Part shown: positions 52,542 to 61,590 of the stretch, piece by piece
Layout of the letters: every line of letters begins with the position of its first letter
Numbering within the stretch: position 1 is the stretch's first letter
Assembly: GCA_035550595.1 (NCBI GenBank)
Contig: DASZOV010000001.1
Coordinates: 21,049 to 85,048 of the forward strand
Direction of reading: 5' to 3'
From: CALFMR01 sp035550595
GTDB taxonomy: Bacteria > Acidobacteriota > Vicinamibacteria > Vicinamibacterales > SCN-69-37
DNA: 64,000 bases
Notes under the pieces: generated by a model
The model's database searches: none
Seen by the model: the letters and a program-made list of their open reading frames with translations, nothing else
Told to the model about the DNA's origin: nothing
Translations under genes and position numbers: made by a program

Positions 52542-52877
52542 ATGAAAGGCGACCATATCGGCGAATTCGAAGAGCTGGTCCTCATCGCCACGCGCGGGCT
52601 CGGGCGCGAAGCGTACGGGGTCTCGGTCCAGCAGCTTCTCGAGCGCGAGACGACGCGGGCGGTATCGCTCGGCGCAGTCTATGCCGCGCTCGATCGGCTC
52701 GAACGCAAAGGCCTCGTCCGATCGACGATGACGCCGGGCACGTCGGAGCGGGGCGGACGCAGCCGGCGCGTCTTTGTCGTCACCGCCGATGGCGCCCGCA
52801 CGCTTGCCGCGCTCCAGCGCATCCGCGATCGCCTGTATCGCGCAGGTCGCGCACGTCCGCAAACCGCGCGCTCATGA
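52542..52877 (+). CDS. PadR-family transcriptional regulator
   Basis: 111 residues. The winged helix reads FEELVLIATRGLGREAYGVSVQQLLE, VSLGAVYAALDRLERKGLV (recognition helix) and the wing RRVFVVTADGARTL. The start at 52542 follows from the family; the same frame runs into the upstream repeat. Its stop overlaps the permease gene (ATGA, 52874-52877), the usual layout of PadR plus ADOP-type permease in Acidobacteriota. It presumably controls this permease. Confidence 0.92.
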   Translation: MKGDHIGEFEELVLIATRGLGREAYGVSVQQLLERETTRAVSLGAVYAALDRLERKGLVRSTMTPGTSERGGRSRRVFVVTADGARTLAALQRIRDRLYRAGRARPQTARS

Positions 52878-55561
52878 CCTCCCACCGTCCGCCCCATCGC
52901 TGGCTCGCCATCGTCCGCGCGCTCGTGCCGCCGGATCGGCGCGAAGAAGCCGAGGGCGATCTCGTCGAGCTATGGCAGATCCGACGGGCACAGGGCGGAC
53001 GCGGGATCCGCCGCGCGTTCTGGCGCGACGCGGTGTCGCTCGTCCGCGAATCCCGGCGCTCACGCGTGCGCGACGCGAAACCCTTCGCACGCGGCCGATT
53101 CGCCGTCGCCGACTGGTGGCGCGGCCTCGTCTCCGACGCGCGTCGCGGCGTTCGCATCCTCGTCGTCGATCGCCGCCTCGCCGCGATTGTCGCCATCACG
53201 CTCGCGGCAGGTGTCGGCGCCAGCGCCGCGGTCATCGGCGCGGCCGATGCCATCCTGTTCCGCGCGCTGCCCGTGCCGGACCCGGACCGGGTCGTCGCGC
53301 TCTACGAAGTCAACCGCCGGACGGGCGCGTATCAGGAGACGTCGTTTCCCGACTACGAAACGATCCGCGCGGTGACCCGGTCATACGACGCACTCAGCGC
53401 GTACGTCCGCCTGCCGCTCGATCTCGACATCGGCCGGACGCGCGTGACGGTGCGCGCCGACGCCGTGACGACCGACTTCTTCTCGATGCTCCGCCTGCGA
53501 CCGCTTCTCGGCCGCGCCTTCGGCCCCGGCGACGATCGCGCCGACGGTGCCGCGTTCGTCATGATGATCAGCGAACGGCTGTGGCGCGAACGCTTCGATG
53601 CGAATCCCGAGATCGTCGGGCGCGCGATCGTCGTCCACGGGCAGCCGTTCCAGATCATCGGCATCGTCCCGGGCACGTTCTCCGGTCAGAACTTCGGATG
53701 GGGCACACGGCCCGACGCCTGGATCCCCATTCGCTCGGCGCCCGCCGCCCTGCCCGTCCTCGCGCGCGTCGATGTGCTCCATCGGCCCGATGCGCCGTTC
53801 GTGTTGATGCTCGGTCGGCTTCGCCCGAACGTCTCCGTTGGCGTCGCGCAGGCTGAAGTCGCGGGTCTCATCTCGACGCTCGCACGATCGAATACTGATG
53901 CGGATCGGTCGATCGACGTCCTGCCGGCGGGCCGCGCCAAGTTCTGGCCCGCGTATCGTGACGCCGTCCGCGAGTCGGCCGCCGCCTTTACTGGCGCCAC
54001 CGCGCTCTTGCTCGTTCTCGTGTGCGCCAGCCTCGCCAACTTGCTCTTCGTCCAGGCGCTGCGCCGCCGTCGTGAACTCGCCGTGCGCGCCGCCGTCGGC
54101 GCGAGCCCCGTACGGCTCGTGCAGCAACTCGTCGTCGAAAGCGCGTGGCTGGCGCTGCCGGGCTTCGTCTTGTCGCTGCTCGTGGCCGCGGGCGTCGAAC
54201 GCGCCTTGATGTCCGTGCCGGCCATCTTCGGCACCGGCCTCGACCCCGTCGCGCCATTCGACGCGCGCGTGGCCGCGATCGCCGCGACACTTTCAATCGC
54301 GACGGCCGGCGCCTTTGCGATCGCGCCCGCGCTTCGCGCGCGCCACATCGACGTCGCGGCAACGCTCGCCGCCGACTCGCGCACGGCTACGACGTCGCGC
54401 GCCGGTTGGGTGCGCTCGGCGCTGCTCGTCCTTCAGATCGCACTTTCAGCCGTCACCGTCGCTGGCGCGCTGTTCGTCTTTCGTGGGGTCACGAAAACGC
54501 GCGCCGCCGATCTCGGCTACGACCTGTCGAAGCTCGTGTTCGTCTCGCTCAGCACGTCGTCTGACGACGCCTCCAACACGGCGACGCGCGCAGCAGTCGC
54601 TCGAGTCGTCGATCGAATTGGCGAACTGCCTGGCGTGGAATCCGTCTCTGCTGCGTCCGACACACCGCTGACGGGTATCCATATGACGCGGCTTGCCGGC
54701 ACGACGGCGGACCGCGCAGCCGCGACGACGACAGACTTGTACGACGTCGGCACCGGCTTCTTCGAGACGCTTGGCGCACGCCTCGTCGCGGGCCGTTCGT
54801 TCACGCCCACCGATGTCGCGGCTGGCGCGCCGGTCGTCATCGTGAATCACACATTCGCGGAGCGCGCGTGGCCGCACGAGGACGCGATCGGCCGAACTGT
54901 GTATGTCTGGAACGACTCGACATCCGAGGCGCGGCGCGTCGTCGGCGTCGCGGCCGACATGCAGTACCGCACGCCGTGGAGTTCGCCGGCGCCGACGATT
55001 TACCTAGGCGGCGCGACAACGCGGGCGTCGGGCATCGTCATTCGTGCTCGCGACGGTGTGCCGCCCTCGCGCATCGTGTCGAACGTGCAGTCATCGATCG
55101 AGACGCCGGGCCTCGTCGTCACCAGCGTTGAAACCGGTGACGCGCGGCTCAGCGCGGCCCTCGCGCCGGAACGAGCCGCGGGGATCTTCCTCGGCGCGCT
55201 GGCGGCGATCGCGCTGTTCATCGCGTCGGTCGGCCTCTACGGATCGGCCGCATTCGTCGTTGCCGAGCGCTCGCGCGAGATCTCGATCCGCATGGCGATC
55301 GGCGGCTCGGCCGGACGCGTGGCCGCGGCGATCGTACGTCCCATGCTGATCTGCACCGCAGTCGGCGTCGCGATCGCGCTTCCCGCCAGCGTCGCGCTGC
55401 TGCCGTTTCTCGCGAATCAGGCCAGAGGTGTGCCGTCGAACGACTGGCCAACGATCGCCATCGCCGCCGCGATCACGACGATGGCGTGCGGGGTCGCGAT
55501 GCTGCTGCCAGCACGTCGGGCCGCGCGCGTCGAACCGATCGCAGCGCTGCGATCGAGTTGA
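52874..55561 (+). CDS. ADOP-type ABC transporter permease (MacB/FtsX-like, duplicated)
   Basis: 895 residues. An N-terminal permease-prefix helix region (LVPPDRREEAEGDLVELWQIRRAQGG) is followed by a MacB-PCD periplasmic domain and two FtsX-type permease units: helices ILVVDRRLAAIVAITLAAGVGASAA, AAFTGATALLLVLVCASLANLLFVQALRRR, then ALLVLQIALSAVTVAGALFVF, IFLGALAAIALFIASVGLYG and CTAVGVAIALPASVALLPFL. The segment VAERSREISIRMAIGGSAGRVAAAIVRPML is typical of the second FtsX unit. No ATPase is encoded beside it, as usual for these 'orphan' permeases. Coupled to padR by ATGA. Confidence 0.92.
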   Translation: MTSHRPPHRWLAIVRALVPPDRREEAEGDLVELWQIRRAQGGRGIRRAFWRDAVSLVRESRRSRVRDAKPFARGRFAVADWWRGLVSDARRGVRILVVDRRLAAIVAITLAAGVGASAAVIGAADAILFRALPVPDPDRVVALYEVNRRTGAYQETSFPDYETIRAVTRSYDALSAYVRLPLDLDIGRTRVTVRADAVTTDFFSMLRLRPLLGRAFGPGDDRADGAAFVMMISERLWRERFDANPEIVGRAIVVHGQPFQIIGIVPGTFSGQNFGWGTRPDAWIPIRSAPAALPVLARVDVLHRPDAPFVLMLGRLRPNVSVGVAQAEVAGLISTLARSNTDADRSIDVLPAGRAKFWPAYRDAVRESAAAFTGATALLLVLVCASLANLLFVQALRRRRELAVRAAVGASPVRLVQQLVVESAWLALPGFVLSLLVAAGVERALMSVPAIFGTGLDPVAPFDARVAAIAATLSIATAGAFAIAPALRARHIDVAATLAADSRTATTSRAGWVRSALLVLQIALSAVTVAGALFVFRGVTKTRAADLGYDLSKLVFVSLSTSSDDASNTATRAAVARVVDRIGELPGVESVSAASDTPLTGIHMTRLAGTTADRAAATTTDLYDVGTGFFETLGARLVAGRSFTPTDVAAGAPVVIVNHTFAERAWPHEDAIGRTVYVWNDSTSEARRVVGVAADMQYRTPWSSPAPTIYLGGATTRASGIVIRARDGVPPSRIVSNVQSSIETPGLVVTSVETGDARLSAALAPERAAGIFLGALAAIALFIASVGLYGSAAFVVAERSREISIRMAIGGSAGRVAAAIVRPMLICTAVGVAIALPASVALLPFLANQARGVPSNDWPTIAIAAAITTMACGVAMLLPARRAARVEPIAALRSS

Positions 55562-55640
55562 ACGGCGTGCGGCCCGCCGTACAGCACGTGGCGTCCGGAC
55601 GTGAACGCCCGCATCGTCGCGCGTGCGACGATCGACGAGC

Positions 55641-56090
55641 TCAGCTCGACACGCGCGTCGAGTGATGATTCGTCGCGGGTGCTGAGAGCGCGGGCGCCGT
55701 CATCGTCACGGCGAGCAGCCGATACGCCGCGGTCCAGGCCGCTTCGTGATCGGGTCCGAAGCTTTCGCCGAAGGCTTGCTTCAGCGTCCAGAGCAGTGCG
55801 GCGCCGACCGTGTCGTAGTCCTCGACTTTGACGCCGTAGCCGACGTGCCGCTGTCCGAGCGCGCGGACCGTCGGAACGAGATTGGCGAGGTCGTCGAGAC
55901 CATTCACCGCAATGCCAATCATTTTCATCAGCTTGATCTTCTGCTCCGTGAGATCGGGCTTGAAGAGCGCACGAAGCGCCGGATTCAGCGTGAACAGCCG
56001 ACCGTAGAAGAGCGTCGCGGCGGTGTCCGCCATCGGCGCGACCTTGGCCCAATCGGCACGAACGATCGCGATTTCCTGTTTCCCGAGCAT
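55641..56090 (-). CDS. Single-domain globin
   Basis: 149 residues from the ATG at 56090 with GGAGG upstream. It resembles the globin part of flavohaemoglobins: FYGRLFTLNPALRALFKPDLTEQ (phenylalanine CD1 at F43), then ALGQRHVGYGVKVEDYDTVGAALLWTLKQAFG with the proximal histidine H82. The C-terminus goes on about 20 residues past the last helix (low-complexity, HHSTR). Oxygen or NO binding is likely; no reductase domain is attached. Confidence 0.85.
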   Translation of the reverse strand: MLGKQEIAIVRADWAKVAPMADTAATLFYGRLFTLNPALRALFKPDLTEQKIKLMKMIGIAVNGLDDLANLVPTVRALGQRHVGYGVKVEDYDTVGAALLWTLKQAFGESFGPDHEAAWTAAYRLLAVTMTAPALSAPATNHHSTRVSS

Positions 56091-56354
56091 GACCGACTCC
56101 TCCTTGGAGAGCGTGGCGCTCCCCGGTGTGCCGTCGTGGGCTCGGGCATCGTGGCCACTGTCTGCCGTCCAAATACTGCAAGGCACGTTCCGCCGTGGCG
56201 GCGACACGCCGTCTGCCGGCAGGTGGCTCACGTCGCGGGACTTGCGGGCATTGGTGATGCGGGCGCGACGAGGTTTCGCGCCGACATCTCTGTCGACCAG
56301 CTCGATTACTTCGACAATCTCGTAGAGGCTTGCAACGTGGGATCCGCGCGTACG

Positions 56355-57776
56355 TCACTGCACGGTGAAGCGCGCCTCGTGCAATAGCGTGCCGTCGCTG
56401 GCGCGCAGTTCGACGCGCCATGCGCCGGCGCCGACGGTGTTGCGGCTGTAGGTGCGGTATCCAGCGCCCGGATTGGCGCCGATGCGCAGGCGAACGCTCT
56501 GGACGAGCGTGTCGCCGCGATACCAGCGGTGTTCGACGGTCGTTGCCCGCGGCGATCGGATGCGCGTGTAGAAGGCCAAGGCGCCTGGATCGGTCGTCGC
56601 CCCCACCGCATCGCAGCGCCAGTCAGCGCCGGCTGACGCGCGCGTCGAGAAATGCGCGCAGACGTCAGCACGAACGACGGTGACGCCTGCAGGCGTGACG
56701 TTGTCAGCGCGTGCCGCGGTTGGAAACGGCGCGGGCACGGGCGGCGCGGCCGACGCCGCTCGCGTCGGACGTGGCGCGGGCGCCGGGACGGCTGGATTCG
56801 CGGCCGTCGGCGTGCCCGCGGATGCAGGCGGCTGGCTCGTCGAGGCGGACGTCGATGAAGAGGCAGCGTCAGACGCGAACACTGGCGGAGCCGATGCGAG
56901 CGGCGACGGCTCGCCCGCAGGCGCGGTTTGTTCCGGCGTGGGCGTCACCGCTGTGGAAGACGATGGCGGTGTTTCGGTCGCCGGCGCACTCGACTCGCCA
57001 CTCGTCGCGGCGCCTGCGGGCGGCACTGATTGCGAACGCGCGAACAGCCAGATGACGATGACCGCGGCGACGCTGGCGAGGAGCAACAGCATCCTGCGGC
57101 GCGCGCTGCGCATCCGTGCCGCGGCTGTGGCCGACCCGGCCGCGTCGGCTCGTGCCGCGGCCGGCGGCGACATGGCCGCGGCGGTTTGCGGCGCGGGGGT
57201 CGGTGAAATCGCGGCGCTGGTTCGAGCGGGCCTGAAGGCCCGCTCCTCCACGAACAACGGCGACGGCGCGATCTCGCGTGTCTGACTCTCTGTGGAGCCC
57301 TGGGCCTTCAGGTTCAGGGAATCGGGATCGTCGGTTCGAGCGGGCTTGAAAGCCCGCTCCTCCACAGACGGAGGCGGCGGCGCGGGTTCATGTTCTCGAC
57401 TTTCGGCGGAGCCCTGGGCCTTCAGGCCGAGGGGACTCGCGTCCGACACGTCGAATGGCCGGCCGTTCGTCTCACAGAACTCGCGCAGGTTCTCCGCGCT
57501 CGTCGCGACGAACGGATGATCCGGCGTGAGTGTCTCGCGCGCGATCGTGTAGGCGCGTCGATATGACGTCTCCGCGTCGTCGGTCCGGCCGATGCGCTCG
57601 TAGACGACGCCGAGATTGTTGAGCGTATTGGCGAGATCGGGATGCGCCGGTCCGAGCGACTGCTCCTGCAGCCGCGCCGCGTCGACGAGGTGCCGTTCGG
57701 CGGCAGCGAAGTCGCCCGAGCCGGCCGCCTGCTCGGCGGCGGCCATCACGGCGTCCAGATCGAGATCGTCAGACAT
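56355..57776 (-). CDS. TPR-DUF2914 protein carrying four repeat-derived segments
   Basis: 473 residues from the ATG at 57776. Residues 1-105 are tetratricopeptide repeats (ADLANTLNNLGVVYERIGRTDDAETSYRRAYTIARE). Residues ~115-185 are encoded by four palindromes (types A and B alternating): peptides such as LKAQGSAES and VEERAFKPAR recur. Then comes an Ala-rich part, a transmembrane helix (RRRMLLLLASVAAVIVIWLFA), a Pro/Ala/Ser-rich linker, and a C-terminal DUF2914 domain (ADVCAHFSTRASAGADWRCD, FYTRIRSPRATTVEHRWYRG, GAWRVELRASDGTLLHEARF). Probably a membrane protein with an exported DUF2914 domain; function unknown. Confidence 0.78.
   Translation of the reverse strand: MSDDLDLDAVMAAAEQAAGSGDFAAAERHLVDAARLQEQSLGPAHPDLANTLNNLGVVYERIGRTDDAETSYRRAYTIARETLTPDHPFVATSAENLREFCETNGRPFDVSDASPLGLKAQGSAESREHEPAPPPPSVEERAFKPARTDDPDSLNLKAQGSTESQTREIAPSPLFVEERAFRPARTSAAISPTPAPQTAAAMSPPAAARADAAGSATAAARMRSARRRMLLLLASVAAVIVIWLFARSQSVPPAGAATSGESSAPATETPPSSSTAVTPTPEQTAPAGEPSPLASAPPVFASDAASSSTSASTSQPPASAGTPTAANPAVPAPAPRPTRAASAAPPVPAPFPTAARADNVTPAGVTVVRADVCAHFSTRASAGADWRCDAVGATTDPGALAFYTRIRSPRATTVEHRWYRGDTLVQSVRLRIGANPGAGYRTYSRNTVGAGAWRVELRASDGTLLHEARFTVQ
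57219..57433. repeat. Four alternating palindromes (types A and B) within a coding sequence
   Basis: Type B: GAGCGGGCCT / AGGCCCGCTC (57224-57245) and GAGCGGGCTT / AAGCCCGCTC (57338-57359), both around GA. The two differ by a pair of compensatory changes. Type A: CCCTGGGCCT arms at 57298-57319 and 57412-57433, the second arm imperfect. Order B-A-B-A in the plus strand. Confidence 0.88.
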
Positions 57777-57967
57777 CGAGCCAATCCTTGGGGCAGCCCG
57801 CCGATTGTAGCGCGCGGGTCGCGCATGACGCGTCAATTCCCGCACAAAAATCACAGCGCTTACAGCGTGCGGCCACGAGTCGACGGGATGCCTCACGTGA
57901 CGAAACGTGCGGTGGCATGGCCCATTTGCAGCGGCGCGCGCGACCCGCGAGAATACGGCGCCTGAGG

Positions 57968-58032
57968 AAAGTTAGAAGTTTGAAGCCAGAAGCCAGAAGT
58001 TCGCGGAAGTTGGAAGTTCGAAGCCAGAAGTG
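57968..58032. repeat. Family 1 repeat (GAAGTTGGAAG / GAAGCCAGAAG units)
   Basis: AAGTTAGAAGTTTGAAGCCA opens it, as at 22.26 and 36.35 kb, followed by a second GGAAGTTCGAAGCCAGAAG run. The GAGGAG site used by the lactonase gene begins at its right end. Confidence 0.8.
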
Positions 58033-58045
58033 AGGAGCGCAGCCA

Positions 58046-59272
58046 ATGCCGGACCGACGTTCATCTGCCGAAGATCGTCGTCTCTCCCGCCGTGACGCGA
58101 TGCGCCTGGTCGGCGCCGCGGCTGGCGCCATCGCGGCCGCGCCTGCCCTGGCGCGCGCACAGACCGCCACGCCGCCCGGACCGCCGAGCACGATCACGAC
58201 GCCGCCGCGCGACTTCGGTCCCGACGCGCCACCGACGACATACTTCACCGATCCCGACGTCATCGCGGTCGATCCCGCGTTCAACCGCTACGTGCAGGCG
58301 AACTCGTCCATCCTCCGGTTGTGGACCGGCGCGTTGTGGCTCGAGGGCCCCGCGTGGAACGGCGTCGGGCGCTTCTTCGTCGTGAGCGACATCCCCAACA
58401 ATCGCCAGCTTCGCTGGATCGAAGACGACGGGCGCGTATCGGTGTATCGGATGCCGTCGAACAACAGCAATGGCAACACGTTCGACTATCAGGGACGACA
58501 GGTCACCTGCGAGCACTTCACGCGGCGCGTCGTCCGGTACGAGCACGACGGATCGATCACGATTCTCGCCGACACGTTCGAGGGCAAACACTTCAACTCG
58601 CCGAACGACGTCGTCGCGCATCCCGACGGCAGTTATTGGTTCACCGATCCGCCGTACGGCGCGGGTTTGTATGAAGGACAGCCGGATGCGCCGGGCGGAC
58701 CGACGAATCCCGCCGGTCGACTGCGTACGCGCGCAGGACAGCCGGCCGAAGCTGGCAGCCTGAAGCGCGAGTTGCCGACTGGCGTCTATCGAGTCGACCC
58801 GTCAGGGCGCGTCGATCGCGTGATCGCCGAAGGCGATCTTCCCGACGCGAACGGCCTCGCGTTCTCGCCCGACTTCTCGAAGCTGTACGTCACGAGCACG
58901 GGCGCCGGGCCGGGCGATGCGGGACCTGGCGGCAAGGGCGACGTCCACGTCTTCGACGTCGGCGCCGATCATCGGCCGACCAACGGCAAGCTGTTCGCCG
59001 ATTGCATGGTCGACGACGTCAAGTGCGGACCGGACGGCATTCGTGCGGATGTCGACGGCAACCTGTGGGTCGCGAGCAATGCGGGCCGCGCGGTCGGCTA
59101 CAGCGGCGCGACGGTGTGGACGCCCGAAGGCCAGCTCATCGGCCGCATCCGGATCCCGGAAGTGTGCGGCAATCTCTGCTTCGGCGGACCGAAGCGCAAT
59201 CGTCTGTTCATGGCCGCGAGCCGATCGATCTACGCGGTGTACGTGAACACGCAGGGCGCGGGCGTCGCCTGA
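58046..59272 (+). CDS. Tat-exported SMP-30/gluconolactonase-like protein
   Basis: 408 residues. N-terminal Tat signal LSRRDAMRLVGAAAGAIAAAPALA. The six-bladed propeller of the SMP-30/gluconolactonase/LRE family is visible: LWLEGPAWNGVGRFFVVSDIPNNR, FDYQGRQVTCEHFTRRVVRYE, FNSPNDVVAHPDGSYWFTDP, DANGLAFSPDFSKLYV, GPDGIRADVDGNLWVAS. The first E and the two Asn/Asp residues (SPND, PDG) are the metal-binding ligands. It likely hydrolyses sugar lactones outside the cytoplasm, and could act downstream of a dehydrogenase such as the GMC enzyme. RBS GAGGAG. Confidence 0.88.
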   Translation: MPDRRSSAEDRRLSRRDAMRLVGAAAGAIAAAPALARAQTATPPGPPSTITTPPRDFGPDAPPTTYFTDPDVIAVDPAFNRYVQANSSILRLWTGALWLEGPAWNGVGRFFVVSDIPNNRQLRWIEDDGRVSVYRMPSNNSNGNTFDYQGRQVTCEHFTRRVVRYEHDGSITILADTFEGKHFNSPNDVVAHPDGSYWFTDPPYGAGLYEGQPDAPGGPTNPAGRLRTRAGQPAEAGSLKRELPTGVYRVDPSGRVDRVIAEGDLPDANGLAFSPDFSKLYVTSTGAGPGDAGPGGKGDVHVFDVGADHRPTNGKLFADCMVDDVKCGPDGIRADVDGNLWVASNAGRAVGYSGATVWTPEGQLIGRIRIPEVCGNLCFGGPKRNRLFMAASRSIYAVYVNTQGAGVA

Positions 59273-59302
59273 GTCTCGCGCGGACCGACTATCCTTGGAG
59301 CG

Positions 59303-60646
59303 ATGATTCCACGCGGACCGATCGACATCGTCCGTCTCGCCGCGCCGCCGCGGCTGACGTGGCGCGTGCCTGGGTCGAAGAGCATCACCAACCGCGCGCT
59401 CGTGCTCGCCGCGCTCGCCGAAGGTGAGAGCGAGCTCACGGGCGTCCTCGAAAGCGATGACACGCGGCACATGCGCACCGCGCTCGAGGCGCTCGGCGTC
59501 GGTATCGAGACGAAGGACGCGACGACGATCGTCGTCTCGGGCGGACGCTCGCGACTGCGCGCGCCGAGCGGACCGATCTTCATCGGCAACAGCGGCACCT
59601 CGGTTCGCTTCCTCGCTGCGCTTGCGGCGTTCGTGCCCGGAGCGGTGACGCTCGTCGGCGACGACGCGATGGCGCGGCGGCCGATCGCGGATCTGGTCGA
59701 CGGATTACGACAGCTCGGCGTGCGTGTCGACTGCGAGACGGGCTGTCCGCCGCTCACCGTTCATGGCGGCCATCTGCCAGGCGGCGTCGTGCGCATGCGC
59801 GGCGATCGATCGAGCCAGTACTTCTCCGCGCTGATGCTCACCGCGGGCGCGGCCGACGCGGACGTCGAGATCCAGGTCGAGGGCCGGCTCGTCAGCCGGC
59901 CGTACGTCGAGATCACGCGGCGCATGGTCGCGGACTTCGGTGGCCGCATCGACGCCGGACCGGCGTCTTTCATCGTTCATGCGACCGGCGGTTATCGCAG
60001 CCGGCGCTATGCGATCGAGCCCGATGCCTCGTCGGCGAGCTATCCCTTCGCACTGGCCGCGGCGACCGGCGGATCGATCGCGGTGCCCGGTCTCGGACCG
60101 TCGGCGTTGCAGGGCGACTACGCGTTCACCCACGTGCTCGAACAGACGGGCGCGTCCATCCACGCGAAGGCGAACGAAACGCGCGTCGACGGCCCGCAGC
60201 GCGGGGGCGAAAAATTTGAAGTTCGAAGTTCGAAGTTCGAAGTTTCATTACGAGCCATCGACGTCGACATGCACGACATCTCGGACACGGTGATGACGCT
60301 GGCCGCGATCGCGCCGCTCGCCGACGGGCCGACGCGCATCCGCAACATCGCGAACATCCGCATCAAGGAAACCGACCGGCTGTCCGCGCTCGCGATCGAG
60401 CTCGGCAAGCTCGGTCAGGACGTGACCGAAGGCGCGGACTTCCTCGAGATTCGCCCGCGACCATTGCGTCCGGCGCTCGTGCATTGCTACGCCGACCATC
60501 GCATCGCCATGAGCTTCGCCGTGCTCGGCCTCGCCGCGGACGGCGTCAGCATCGACGATCCCGCATGCGTGGCGAAGACGTATCCCGGCTTCTGGGACGA
60601 CGTCCGCGCATGCTACGCGAGCGTCGGCCAGGCGGCGCCGTGGTAA
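59303..60646 (+). CDS. aroA: 3-phosphoshikimate 1-carboxyvinyltransferase (EPSP synthase) with repeat insertion
   Basis: 447 residues against about 430 in standard AroA. WRVPGSKSITNRALVLAAL (shikimate-3-phosphate/PEP-binding), FIGNSGTSVRFLAAL, GDRSSQYFSALML, YAIEPDASSASYPFALAAATGG, IRNIANIRIKETDRLSALAIEL and YADHRIAMSFAVLGL are all present, so the active site is complete. It makes EPSP in the shikimate pathway for aromatic amino acids. Bases 60212-60247 (about residues 304-315) are a family 1 repeat read in-frame as a Lys/Phe/Glu/Val-rich loop (EKFEVRSSKFEVSL). It precedes the conserved DVDMHDISDTVMTLAAIA. RBS GGAG. Confidence 0.93.
   Translation: MIPRGPIDIVRLAAPPRLTWRVPGSKSITNRALVLAALAEGESELTGVLESDDTRHMRTALEALGVGIETKDATTIVVSGGRSRLRAPSGPIFIGNSGTSVRFLAALAAFVPGAVTLVGDDAMARRPIADLVDGLRQLGVRVDCETGCPPLTVHGGHLPGGVVRMRGDRSSQYFSALMLTAGAADADVEIQVEGRLVSRPYVEITRRMVADFGGRIDAGPASFIVHATGGYRSRRYAIEPDASSASYPFALAAATGGSIAVPGLGPSALQGDYAFTHVLEQTGASIHAKANETRVDGPQRGGEKFEVRSSKFEVSLRAIDVDMHDISDTVMTLAAIAPLADGPTRIRNIANIRIKETDRLSALAIELGKLGQDVTEGADFLEIRPRPLRPALVHCYADHRIAMSFAVLGLAADGVSIDDPACVAKTYPGFWDDVRACYASVGQAAPW
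60212..60247. repeat. Family 1 heptad repeat (GAAGTTC) inside aroA
   Basis: Three to four GAAGTTC units in tandem, flanked by AAATTT and TTTCATT. It is read in-frame within aroA without creating a stop. Confidence 0.9.
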
Positions 60647-60671
60647 GCCACGCTGGAAACCGAGGCTGTCG

Positions 60672-61331
60672 ATGAAGTCGCGTGTGCTCTTGTCCTGGTC
60701 GTCCGGTAAAGACGCCGCGTGGACGCTGCACGTGTTGCGTCAGGATCCATCGGTTGAGGTCGGCGCCTTGCTGACGACCTTCAACGAGGCCGCGGATCGC
60801 GTCGCGATGCACGCCGTGCGTCGCTCGCTCGTCGGCGCGCAGGCGCGAGCCGCGGCCCTGCCGCTCATCGAGGTCTTCATCCCGTCGCCGTGCCCAAACG
60901 AGGTCTACGAAGCGCGCATGCGCGACGCGATGGCACGCGCGCGAGATGACGGATTCACGCACGTCGCGTTCGGGGATCTCTTTCTGGAGGACGTGCGGCG
61001 CTATCGGGAAGAGCGATTGGCGGGCGCCGGACTCGAGCCGATCTTCCCGCTCTGGGGACGGCCGACCGATCGCCTCGCGCGGGAGATGCTCGACGGCGGA
61101 CTTCAGGCCATCGTCACGTGCGTCGATCCGCGACAGATCGATCCGTCGCTGGCCGGGCGCCCGTACGACGCATCGTTCCTGGACGGGCTCCCACCGTCGG
61201 CCGACCCATGCGGCGAGCGCGGCGAGTTCCATACGTTCTGCCACGCGGGTCCGATGTTCCACGCGCCGATCTCGGTGGCGCCAGGCGAGATCGTCGAGCG
61301 CGATGGATTCGTCTTTGCTGACGTGCTGTGA
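60672..61331 (+). CDS. Dph6-like diphthine-ammonia-ligase-family PP-loop ATPase
   Basis: 219 residues. VLLSWSSGKDAAWTLHVLRQ contains the PP-loop (SSGKD). AMHAVRRSLVGAQARAAALPLIEVFIP and HVAFGDLFLEDVRRYREERLAGAGLEPIFPLWG are Dph6/YjgF-fusion-family segments, and CGERGEFHTFCHAGPMF at the end is the conserved C-terminal site. In eukaryotes it amidates diphthine; bacteria lack diphthamide, so the true substrate is unknown. It starts 25 bp after aroA on the same strand, so both may share one transcript. Confidence 0.9.
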   Translation: MKSRVLLSWSSGKDAAWTLHVLRQDPSVEVGALLTTFNEAADRVAMHAVRRSLVGAQARAAALPLIEVFIPSPCPNEVYEARMRDAMARARDDGFTHVAFGDLFLEDVRRYREERLAGAGLEPIFPLWGRPTDRLAREMLDGGLQAIVTCVDPRQIDPSLAGRPYDASFLDGLPPSADPCGERGEFHTFCHAGPMFHAPISVAPGEIVERDGFVFADVL

Positions 61332-61347
61332 AGGAGGGGGATCTGTC

Positions 61348-61440
61348 CTCTTCTTTGCAATGCGTTGGGGCCCCACCCCCAACGCCACGGCGCTTCGGCA
61401 CCCTCGCTTCGCTCGGGGCCTCGCGGTGTCATCTTTTTTA
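61348..61440. repeat. Hairpin repeat family 2
   Basis: CCTCTTCTTTGCAATGCG, stem GCGTTGGGG / CCCCAACGC around CCCCAC (61362-61385), then GGCGCTTCGGCACCCTCGCT and GCGGTGTCATC. Nearly identical to the second copy at 52.45 kb. Confidence 0.85.
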
Positions 61441-61487
61441 TCTAGCGCGTGCGGCTTCGGGCGGTCTGTGTCGCTGTCTTGGCCTTT

Positions 61488-61520
61488 ACCTTTCGCGATC
61501 TTCGCGCCTTCGCGTGAGGC
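61488..61520. repeat. TTCGCGATCTTCGCG-type repeat (family 5)
   Basis: TTTCGCGATCTTCGCGCCTT followed by CGCGTGAGG; copy of the element at 38.50 kb, and again near a family 2 copy as at 42.6-42.85 kb. Confidence 0.75.
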
Positions 61521-61590
61521 CGTGTCGCGTGCCCCTGTCCCCTGTCGCCGCCGTCCGTTACCCTGAGACAGCTTCCCTGAGGACACCCCC

